From Syngnathus acus (lineage: Eukaryota > Chordata > Actinopteri > Syngnathiformes > Syngnathidae): DNA of 64,000 nt. The first letter of the stretch is position 1; the number at the start of each line of letters is the position of its first letter. Location: contig NC_051101.1 in the NCBI RefSeq assembly GCF_901709675.1, positions 2,412,501 through 2,476,500 of the forward strand, given 5' to 3'. The position numbers and the translations under genes are program-made. A model generated the notes under the pieces. That model was not told the DNA's origin and made no database searches. It saw only the letters and a list, made by a program, of their open reading frames with translations. Shown piece by piece: positions 39,546 to 49,882 of this stretch.

Positions 39546-42500
39546 TTAAAAGTCATCTTGGTTACTCCTGGAGTCTCGTAGTTGCGAGAGGATCGTCAGA
39601 ACCTCCTGGACGGACCTCCTGCCCAGCTGCCGGCCGCCTCGACTCCGCACGCTCACTGTGGCGCTCTCACGCTCCTCATCGCCGACCACTGGAAGCAAAA
39701 TATTTGGCATCGGAAAAACAGAACGTAAAAATCGACAGGACCTCACTCTTGGCAGTCCTTACCCAAGGTGTAGTTGTATCGCGCCAGTTGAGCAGAGCGA
39801 ATCTTCTTACTTAAGGTGGCGCCGGCGTCTTCGTTCAAATCCGCCATGAAGCCAGCTTTGCGAAACTGCTGCACCAACTTAGTACAAGACAAACATTGTA
39901 GGCTCGTTGCGCCTTTGGTGTTGTGAGTAAATTTCTTACTGACCTCCTTGGCAGCTGCTTTGCAGCTGCTTCCCACAGGGATGACCATGACCTGCGCCGG
40001 AGACAACCAAAGCGGCCTTTGAGGGACCAACAACAGACGGTGACACATTTGCTCAATAGATAACACACAGACTTCATTTTGTTCTCACCATTTGCCTCCA
40101 AAGTTTTCAGCCAAGATGGCAATCATCCTCTCCACTGAACCAAGCACCGCGCGGTGGATCATCACCGGCCGATGGGACCGGCCGTCTCGCCTGAGAAAAA
40201 CACAGAGTTACCACCATGACTTCATGAGGAAACGGATTCATGATCCACGGAGAACACGTTGCACTATTAAGGACATCTGAAATGAGCACTCACCCGACAT
40301 ACTGAAGGTCAAATCTAATTGGCAGTTGAAAGTCCAACTGGATGGTGGCGCACTGGTGCTGTCGGCCAATCGCATCTCTTATCTGGATGTCAATCTGCAA
40401 CATTGTGTAGAGTTGGGAAAGGGGGGGGGGGTGGCATTAGAGCTCCGACTCACAGGTGCGGGACACAAATTACATTTTTGGAGGGCGACATGCTCATAAA
40501 ACAAGCTACCGCGAGACAGGAGCGGATGCGGCTAATTGCTGCCAACACGCCCGAACTGGACGCGGAGGGAGGAATGTTTGTTTTGATGGAACGTTTTTTG
40601 CCGAAGCGCACCCTGACTTGACTTGCCTCGACTCTCGGCTCACACACCTGAGCTGGAAAATCTTTTCCCGGCTTCGTACATTTTCTACCAACAAAACCTT
40701 TTTCAAGTAAGGCCATTGCCAACATGATGGAAACTTTGATTGATGACCTCGCTCACCTTGGGCCCGTAGAAGGCTCCGTCCCCCGGGTTCAACTCCCACC
40801 TCTCGCCAAACTGCCGCAGACCCCGCTCCAACTGCTGCGCACGCAAACAAACAAACAAACAAACAAACAAACAAACAAAAACAGCGGTTTAATGGTCGCG
40901 TCCATCCATGAGGGCGTGTGCGCATGCAATTGAATGCACTTTAATTGCTGCTTTGAGATCAACATCTGCGGCGCAGCAGCTTGAAAAATCGTTTGAAGTG
41001 AAGCGAGCGTTTTGTAGTGGTTGCCGCAATTCGCGGTAAATACAATTACAGGCAATTTGCAGTGGGCGGATACCTGCTCGGCGCAGTCCCACTGCTCGGG
41101 CTCCCCGAGGCAGGGAGTGGGACGTGTGGACAGGAGGCAATGGAAGGAAAACCCAAACACTTGATAAACGCGCCTCACAAAGTCCAAACAAGCCACAATC
41201 TCGTCTTCCAGCTGTTAGGGGCAAAGAAAAACAAACGCCCGAGGGCAACAGGGAGAATGTGTTAACCTGTTTACAGGCACGCCCATCAAATTGCTCTAAT
41301 ATAAACCCACATGAGTCCCATTTATAGGTTGTGTCGGAATAGAAGCCCTTTGAGTCAATTGTCGTAAATTGAATTTTTTTTAAACTTTATTTCCAGCTAT
41401 GTTGAGCAGGTGACTTCATTTAGTCAGGCCTTGTCTAGTTTTACCCAAAAGTCTTTGCTGCCACCTTGTGTTCACTATGTGTAATTACCAAACCTTTGGG
41501 CTGGGCATCAATTGTTCAAGGTATTAGGAATCTCTGACAGTTCAAAGCAGGTGCTTTTCTACACACAAGGTCTTATTGTCTTTAAACAGCTTGAAGAGCT
41601 TTTGAAAATAAATATTCACAATTTGTCAAATTGGTTCGGTTTACCAAACACCAAGCACCATTGGGTTTGTCTTGACTATGCTGCTCTGAGAACCGGTGGG
41701 ACAACAGCACGGCTGGCAGCAGCCTGATCATCTCAATGTGACACTCAAGCACGTCATACCGACCTGCTCGGGCGCGCAGAAGATGTGAGCGTCATCTTGG
41801 CAGAACCTGCGGACCCGGGTGAGACCCCCGAGAGCGCCGGAGAGCTCGTTGCGATGCAGCGCCCCGAAGTCGGCCCAGCGCAGAGGAAGCTCTCGCCACG
41901 AGCGCACGCGCTGCTCGAACATCAGGCTGAAATGAAGACGCCGTCAGTTGGGATCTGGCGCCATTGAGCTTGTGCAGTTGTTCAGACGTACCAGTGGGCA
42001 GGGCAGTTCATGGGCTTGAGCGCATAGGTCTGTGAGCCCTCTGAGGTGACGGTGAACATGTTGTCGCTGTAGTGTTGCCAGTGGCCCGAGCGCTCCCATA
42101 AGGCAGTGCTGTACAGAGTCGGCGTGATGACCTCGGTGAAGCCTCGGCGCCGGTACTCGCTCTGCCAGAGGAGGGAGGGAGGAAGGAAGGATGCGCGTGT
42201 CACAAAGAGTGCAAGGACACGCTTGCACTGTCACAGTGCGCCGCAGACAAACGAGCGCAATATCCTGAGCGACGATGGAAAACAACAATGCCCTCTGGGG
42301 TGTGTTTTTAAGCAAATGCTTGTGCCGGTGGAATGCAACAGCAGGGGGCGCTAGAGTAAACAAATCCTCCCAACTCTCACCTTGATGAAGTCGGTGAGGG
42401 CGTTGTACACGTGCGCACCTTTCGGGAGAAAAAAGCAGCTTCCAGGACTGACATCGTTGAAGAAGAACAGCTCCTGCTCCTGGAAAAACATAAAGTCGGA

Positions 42501-45500
42501 CTTTTCACGGACGCCAACGTGTTAGAAGAATGTGAACATTGTTAGAATGTCGCTGTGTGCGTGTTGTTTGCTTTCAATTTGTAAGCACAGTAAACTGATA
42601 TGGATTGGAAGCTCAATGGATGATATTGGCTCTCGTTCATTGGCCCGGCTCAGGTCCGGATCGCTTTTACCGTGCCGATGCGTCTGTGGTCCCTCCTGCG
42701 GGCCTCCTCCTGTTCTCTCTCCCACTGCTCTTTATGCTTGGCTGTAGGAAAGGCCACCCCGAAGAGACGCTTCAAAGGCGGACACTCGCTCTGATCGACC
42801 AGGGTGAGGGGTGACAGCTGGGGGGCGAGAGAGCGAGAAACTGAATCTTTCACGTCGACGTAAGCGCTGAGTAAAAAGGTGGCGAAAGGGAGCAGAAGGG
42901 CGAAGCCATGCCAGTCGCAGAGTTTCAGAGTTTGTGTGTTTGGAAGAGCCAAGGACAAGAAACCGGCCTCCCTCTGACAAAACAACATCCTGCCGGCGCC
43001 ACGGAAAGGCAGGATGACGGGCCGGTATGGAAGAGGGCTCCCTCATGGATCAATAACCACGAGGAACATTCCATTCACACAGCCGCATTAAGCCCTCCAC
43101 ATGTATGGGCCAAAATAAACACTTGTGCACGTTCGCCAGGCTGAACACGCAACTGCCTGTTTTTGTCTGAGCTTTAGTTGACGTAAAGCACTTTGCAAGT
43201 GATTGTTTTGATTGACTGTGCAATCACAAACATCCGACCCTGCCTCTTGCCCACAGACAGTTGGCAAAGAGCCCTGCGTGGCCCGCAACCCGTCAGAGCG
43301 GTTCCAAAAGACACAAACACAAACCTGGAGCATCTTGAACACACCGAGGAGGCCAGTGTGAGGGAGGAGGGGCCCGTTACAGACTGCTACAAAGTCTCCA
43401 CACCTGTGCAACACAAAAGGATTGCAAGAGTTTTTTCACCGTGCTTACGGGACATTCCAAATACCTGTTTGCGTGGGTACACGTGCCTGTATACTGTAGC
43501 AGTGAGGCCCTTCAACTGCTCCCGTGCAAACCGCAATCTGAGCAGGTCATCCTGAAACAAACACACAAAAAAGAAAAGGCTCCTCATGTGTTCCAGGTTA
43601 GGAAGAGACAAGAGATAGCAAGAAAGCCACAGTCTCTCGCTGCAACTGCACACGTTGACTACTTTGGGGAAGTCAACATGTGAGGGTCGGCACATCAGTC
43701 TCATAGGTTCTGGGTTCAAATCTCAGCTCTATAGCAATGTTTCCATCTCAGCTTGAGACCTGTTTGGACTTGCAAGCACACCTAGTATGCAAATGGCTGT
43801 CTCATACCCCTGACAGATGGATTTTGACCACTTTGACTGCTGCTTCTTCATTGTGTCTTGCTCAGAGAGGGCGCTGGCTGACTAATCGGAGCGGACGAGC
43901 GTTACTAACCCGGAAGAGGGCGCTCATCTCTTGTGCGTCGAGTTCCAGCCTGGTCAGAGGCAGCTTGAGGGCGGCGGCTGCTTTGCATCGCTCCTCCACG
44001 GCACTCAGCGACAAGGCAGCACTGTGGGTGAAGGAAAGATGCAGGTGGACCATCAAAAGACAAGCAGAGATTTGACAGAGGGAGGCAGGAGGGGTGTCAA
44101 AGAGGGGAAAGTAGTTCAAGATGTGAGAAGAAAGTAGGTCAGGGGCCCAGCATGCCCCGATGTCAGACATAGCGCTTTGGGGTCATCTAGACAGGGGATT
44201 TGTTATGCTGCAAGAAGACACCATCTTCGGCAAAGCAAACTCAGCCTGGCACTGCTGACTCCACATGAACAGCCCCGCTTACTGTACTGGAGTGTAAAAC
44301 TTTTTCTATTTGTAAGATTTGTATTTCCAAGCATTTTTGCTTCCCATACTGGAGGCCCGCCGTGTCTGACCTGTCATCCAACACATGATCGCAGTGAAGG
44401 CCAAGCTCCGACGCTCCTTGGCGATACACAGTGGCGCCAAACTCCCTCTGCAGCACTCCGCCCAGCACGCATGCTCCTGTTCGCCACGCTGCCTGGAGGT
44501 CGCAAAGGTAGAGTCTGAGTGCTAGGAACGTTTTGTTTCGAAGTAACTGTTACATTGTAAAAGGATGGAGGGCAAAGGTTTTGGTGTACAGCAGTGACAT
44601 CTGTGGTCACGAGTAGGAATAACAGGTTGCTCATTACAAAAAACAAAACAAAAAACAGCATTGCTTGGAAAAATGGATAATAAATCAAAGTTTCTGATAT
44701 TTCCTGAGATGCTTGATTATATTGGCTGGTCATAATCTTGCATACTGTGTGAAATGGATGACTTTTGGTTGGAATAAAAGAGAATGCTTGTGAAAACAAA
44801 GACAAGCGCAGAATTGAAATACGCAAATGTTTTCACCTCTCTTCCCTCAAGCGAGTCAAAGCCGAGAAGCTGCAGCTGACAATCAGCCTCGAGGGGACGC
44901 TCAAGATCCCACAGCTCCCCGTTCACCTTGCTCACCAAGGCTCCTTTCTCACTGTGAAGGAAAATGAGATTAGCAAAGTACATACGGCAGAGAGAAAGAA
45001 AAAAAAAAAGAATAATCTTTTACAGCTGGAGCATTTACCGAATAGTCTGTGCGACCCAGAGCGGCGTTGTGACGCCAGCAGTTCCCTTCACAAGCTGCCC
45101 ATCGCCAACCTGGACACTGATGCACTTTTCAGAGGCCTCAGCTCTCCTTTTTTTGATCCTCTGCTCCCAAAGAGACTCAAAGACTTGCACTCTCTCTTGC
45201 AACGTCGGACATGCCTGAGGACAAAAATGTTAATAGTGTGAGGAAGTGACATTAAAAAATCCTTTGAGGAATCAAACTGAAGTTTGAGTACATGGTGCTT
45301 TAATATCCTCTACAAGAATAAACACGAGACCAAGAAAACAATGCAAGAGGCACATTGGGCAACAAAATCCTTGCCAATTGATACTTGACTTTTAATAAAA
45401 CTCAATGTACCTAATAAATTGGAGTGTAAAGAGTCCCCAAAGCGTTGAGAACCAAGTGTGCCTGTTAAACTGGAGTTTAGTGATCCAAAACTCTCTTCAA

Positions 45501-46065
45501 TGTATTGTAAATATTCCTGGCTTTGTAATGATTTATTTGTTTGGAGTAGCCCATTTATGATAATAGCCCATTGAGGAATTCTTGCATCGGACTTGAAACA
45601 GAGCACATTTATCAACTAGATAGGAGTGACCCAGAAAAATCAATTGACGTCATTTGGGGAATTCGGTTTTGCAGCTGCTCCAAAGATAACACGAATATGT
45701 CCAAACCTCCGTGTCGTGGCGCTGCAAATGTTTGCCACACTATAAACAATACTTTTGTCCCATGTTATCTGCGTGCTGGAAAATCAAGCAAAGGCGCCAT
45801 TTCATTTAATTGGGTGACTGAGTCATTTTTGAAAACGAGTGTAAAAACATTTGACAATGACAAGTCCTCAGTGGTAAAAGTGTCGCCTTAATGCGAAAGG
45901 GCGGCTCGCCACACTGAATGACATCACAGGCCGCCTTGCATGCTAACGTTAGCTTCTGCTGCTAACAGCGGGTAACTCAAAACACTTGCGCACCTTGCTG
46001 TACTTCCTGTACACGCGAGCGCTCGCCTGCCGGACGAGCGGCCGGAAAAGATGCGTCACTGCCAT
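39546..46065 (-). CDS. tars2: TARS2, mitochondrial threonyl-tRNA synthetase (18 exons)
   Basis: TARS2 attaches threonine to tRNA-Thr in the mitochondrial matrix. Exons: 46065-45994, 45214-45039, 44951-44837, 44492-44371, 44021-43910, 43551-43487, 43403-43325, 42817-42671, 42479-42381, 42161-41992, 41926-41764, 41211-41074, 40834-40757, 40394-40294, 40190-40089, 40016-39944, 39877-39763 and 39688-39546. The total is 689 residues (human about 718). The first exon encodes an Arg-rich, acid-free targeting peptide ([20 protein letters not shown]). A TGS-like domain follows (about 55-120), then the editing domain, the class II catalytic core from about 300, and the anticodon-binding domain ([13 protein letters not shown] onward). 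The zinc ligands are present as C382 (MNCPAHC), H433 (DDAHIFC) and H558 (IHRAVLGS). The editing site is not intact: R125 and C129 replace the HxxxH histidines, A227 replaces Asp and L233 replaces the histidine of CxxxH; only C229 remains. Exon 6 appears to use a GC donor. Confidence 0.95.
40844..40880. repeat. (CAAA)n microsatellite
   Basis: A CAAA tetranucleotide array lies immediately upstream (on the minus strand) of TARS2 exon 13. It separates the tandem GCAGCAG acceptor from the rest of the intron and may displace the polypyrimidine tract. Confidence 0.9.
43404..43486 (-). other. tars2: candidate GC-AG intron in TARS2
   Basis: The exon before this intron ends TACAG and the intron begins GCACGT, with a normal CAG acceptor at 43406-43404. 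Only this junction gives [14 protein letters not shown] in frame, which parallels human TATVYGCGTLVDLC. The GT dinucleotides nearby leave the wrong phase, and the next exon then hits a stop. Confidence 0.65.
43682..43745 (+). mobile_element. tRNA-like repeat fragment
   Basis: The piece carries TTCTGGGTTCAAATC, resembling a Pol III B box, after TCGGCACATCAGTCTCAT. Similar strings occur in fish interspersed repeats. It lies in a TARS2 intron. It is too short and too poorly folded to call a tRNA gene. Confidence 0.3.
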
Positions 46066-48774
46066 CTCAAACACACGCGGCGGGACGAGCATTCACCTAG
46101 CGTCGTCAAACTACAAGCAACACCGACGTGCACTCAACTCGACGCGCGCAGCCATGATCCCGGAACAGCGCGCGTGTGACGTCACGACATGCGCGTTCGC
46201 AGTCGGCCACGAGCGCGTATTCTGCGTACTGTAGTACAGTAACTGCACGTGAGCATGTAAACAGGCGCCGTTACGACGCCAGATTGAAAAGTGAGCTGGA
46301 AATATTTATTCAACGGCAACCTTTTAGTTTGTAAAATGACTAAAGAAATAAATGAATGAGATACAAACAAAAGCAAAGTTATGATACACCCATTTTGCGT
46401 TGTTCAGAGTCTACAAATTACTAATTGTCACAACACGAATTTAAAATAAATGCAGGGTTAAGGGATGAGAAGCGTAAATAATATTTAGACGCACCGTTGG
46501 GGATTAAAACCGTTAATGTACTCGACAACGTATGTGGGGGGAACCGATGTTAGCAAGACAATCCAGGTAGCATCTACTAAACAAATTGGGGCAAATTCCG
46601 TCCCGGCTGGGGAAATGTTCAACTTTTAAATGAACAGTGGTATGTGTTGTACACGATTTCGAACACATGGTGACGCTAAAGCAGTCTTCAGATAACCCGT
46701 TTGGAGGTAGTGACGTCATTGTGGCAGTGAATGAGTATGTATGTGTATGAGAAGCACCTGTATGTGCTCAGTTCACTTTATAACTTACACTGCTGAACTT
46801 TTTTTTTTTTTTTAAATGAGTGGTATGAATTAATTATGGATGGCAAAACAAGAGTGTCAATTTAATATTTCCTGTGTGGTACTGAGAGAGGTTGAAGTGG
46901 TGTATAGGTGATTTAAATGTCATCTAAATTCTGATCTATTTTAAAAGGTCTTTCCAAATTCAGATTCACAGAACAGACTATGGCTGAAACAACTTGGGTT
47001 AAGAATACAACGTGGGTGAAAAAATACATTCTAAATGGAAAATAAAAAAATAAATAAAAAGAAACTTAGACAAGCTTAGACATTGAGAGATAAACTGAAC
47101 AGTATTCCGGTGAATAGTCATCAGAGCAATCCTTAGCAATGCAAATGTGTTTGATCGGCCACAGTGAAATTTGAATTTTGTCTAGAGCGACCTCAACGGC
47201 ATTTATACAAGAAAGAGAAGCGCACGGAAACTACAAAGCGCTATTTATTCAAGAGCGAATCAAGTCCCACCCGCCCCCTCCCGCTCCTCTTTCATTCAAA
47301 CTCTGGATTTTATTCAAGTCAGGACATGCAGGAGCCCCCCAAAGTTGTGGCATGACTGCTTTCCCTCCATGATGCTAACCTGAAGCGTGCTGGTGCCTTG
47401 AGATCCCAGCTGAATATCTTCCGTGAGCTCAATACTCAAAACTCTTCTGAGTAAAATGAATGGAAAAGCCATTCGTTTGTTCCGCACTCTCCCCCCCAGA
47501 AAATTGTCTACGTTAGGACAATAGCATTCTTTACAGTTGTACTTGCAAAGGCGTCACAGCACCAACAAACACAGTAAAGACGGGAACAGTTTTTCGTTTC
47601 TGCAAACCACCTAATTTTCCTTCTCCTTTTGGTGTGCTCGCCTTGGCCATCGGAGGCAGTGCAGAGCAAACAAAAACTCTTCTTCCAGTACTAAGAGTGA
47701 CTCGGCAAAATTGTGCAATCGTCACTTTTCGCGGAGGACAAAGAACAGGTGACAGTGCACATCGTTACATGAATTGTCAAAATGTCTTACGCCACCATTT
47801 ATCTTTCAAAAAGTGCAACGAGAGATGCTAGCATGTGAATATCGTTGCTTGCGAATCGGGTCACTCATATCTCAAGGCACCAAAATAGGTTTGAAATTAA
47901 AATTAGGGATGAGCATTTGAGTACATGCTGTGAAGGGAAATCTTGAACTTTAATCTTCTCGAAAAGCATCAAGGAACTTATTTTGAGTCACTGCATGGAT
48001 GTAACTCAATTTCCCATCACGTTATAGCTATAGTTCTAGCCAGAACAACTACGGGTGGACTAGCATGCCCATCCCTAATTAAAACACAAAATGATTTACT
48101 CTTTTTCTATATGCTGGATTGAAAAGGGAAAAAAATGAACAAATAAAACAGGCAATCGGCGCTAATTGAGTGTTTCCATGGCCTGGATCACAATTAACAA
48201 CAGGCTGAAACAGTGAGCATCATTTACAAGAGTTTGAAGAGGGGAGGAAAAAAAGGCAGGCAGTCACTCGTTCATATTTATAATCTTAAAATGACAAAGG
48301 CGGGAGGGACAGGCGGGAAGAGGAAATTTGACAAGGGTTATTTACAAATTCTGGAACTGGCTTCAAACACCGTTGGAGGACAGTGCTCACATTTATACCT
48401 TCAGGGAGGAAAAGCAACTTTGGAACAAATTGTGGTTCATGAGTTGACATCTTTTTTTTTTTGGCTGTGTATCAAGTGGGACCTTCCGTGAAATGTATGA
48501 CCACTGTAAGGAATTCAAATAGATGTATGTAGCTGACCTCTACGCTAGTTTGATCTCCTAATATGCGTTGAGGATGATGCCACAGTGAGTCTAGAGATGC
48601 GCTTATACAACACGGTGCACTAAGCATTCTTTGAAGATTTAATACACTATTTACACACAAGTGTTAGGATTCAAAGTAGGGAAATATACCTAGGCTCACA
48701 GCAGCGAGGCCGACACGCACACATTAGCGTTGTGGCTTGCGCTCCTTCTCTCGCTCTTTCAGCATGTGGCCACT
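46066..48774. other. intergenic: TARS2 promoter side to RPRD2 3' UTR side
   Basis: The stretch just above 46065 is CpG-rich and is the likely TARS2 promoter. The RPRD2 3' UTR should occupy the upper part. Minus-strand AATAAA hexamers at 47313-47308 and 47249-47244 are possible ends about 1.5 kb past the stop. The block also holds a hAT-type MITE (47904-48077) and two copies of dispersed motif 2 (47391-47404 and 47866-47882). No other gene was recognised. Confidence 0.6.
47904..48077. mobile_element. hAT-type MITE, 174 bp, with 8-bp target-site duplication
   Basis: The left end TAGGGATGAGCAT and right end ATGCCCATCCCTA are inverted repeats with one mismatch. They are flanked by ATTAAAAT (47896-47903) and ATTAAAAC (48078-48085), a duplication of 8 bp with one mismatch. 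Terminal repeats of this length with an 8-bp duplication are typical of hAT elements. The 174-bp interior has no coding capacity, so the element is non-autonomous. Confidence 0.75.
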
Positions 48775-49882
48775 TCAGTAGCGCGGCGGTTGGAAGGGTC
48801 TCTTCGGGCCATGGAAGGGGCCGCCTGCGAAGGGAGGGCCAGGACGCTTGTTGCCGCGGAACCTCCCGCCGCCTTGCTCGTTAAAATGTCGCGAGTGCTG
48901 GCCCCGCTGCGGCGGCCTGTGCGGGTTAGACAGCAGGGGGGGCCTTTGAGTGGGCAGTGCCAAGAGGGGCACGGGACTGGGAGGGTGGTTGAGGGGCTGC
49001 CCGCTAGGACTAGCTGGGGCGTTGTGCCCAAGAGGCGGGGCCGCAGGAGATCTAGCGGGCGTGCCGTCCGCAACCAGGGGGACGGCGGTCTGTCGAAGGA
49101 GACGTGGGCGGGGGCTGCACATTTGGGGGCTCCTTGACTCGGCCCAGGAGAGGCGGAGGAGCGCCGGGCGCACCCGGGCGGTGGATAGGGGGCGTATGGT
49201 GAGCGCCAAACGGCTCTTTGACCGTCCCGGGACGGGGCGCTTTGGGAGGCTCGCCTAATAAAGACAGGAGGGGGCGAGGCGAGGGCCTGTTGCCCCTGGG
49301 GCCTCCTCGCTCCGCGCCGTCGTGCCTGCCCGGCCGGCTTGCATCGGTCGACCGGCAAGCAAAGTCCCCCGACCATGATCCCTGGGGGTAAAGAGGGGGA
49401 CAGTGTGGGCGACATGGGAGGCGGAGGAGGTTGAGGTATAGTGGGGGGTGCGCTAAAGAAATGGGGTGAGGGAAGAGGCGGGTGTAGGAGATGGGAAGGG
49501 GGAGGAGTCTGCAGACTCTCGGCATGGTAAAGCATTTGGAAGGGAATTTGTGGTGGGGGGAGAGTAGGGAGCGGGTGACGGACTGGAGGAGGAACAGAGG
49601 GGTGAGCTAGGAGATGATGCGGGAGCGGCATGGCGGGAGGAGGCATGTCCCCGCCGCCTCCTTGGCCGGCGCCGAGAGGAGTGGGGACGGTGTGGGGCGA
49701 GGCGGAATGCGCTTCCATGTACTCTTCCTCTTCATACCACATTGATGCCCCGGAGCGAGAGCCGGCTCCTCCCCCTCGCCGAGAGTCTCGGCCAATCACG
49801 CGGATGCTCTCCACCGTCTTGATTCGCTCTCCCGCGGGAGGCTGCTTCGAGTAGCCCACCGTCTCAATGGGTGCGCCCTCGG
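48775..49882 (-). other. rprd2: frame-broken 3' part of the RPRD2 last exon
   Basis: Up to [11 protein letters not shown] the protein follows the frame entering the exon. Directly after, at 49880, [13 protein letters not shown] continues one frame over, as if one base were missing beside the CC at 49881-49882. The conserved C-terminus [11 protein letters not shown] to PPRY is in the third frame. At least two frame changes are therefore certain. By composition further switches are likely near 49390, 49335 and 49080, each in or near C or G runs. Missing homopolymer bases in the assembly are the simplest reading; real decay of the tail is the alternative. Confidence 0.75.

Noticed and set aside
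48759-49859. A single 366-codon frame as the true RPRD2 C-terminus
   Set aside because: Its first part (TVESIRV region) is genuine, but its end lacks the conserved PKRPFxPPRY tail, which lies in another frame and ends at 48775.
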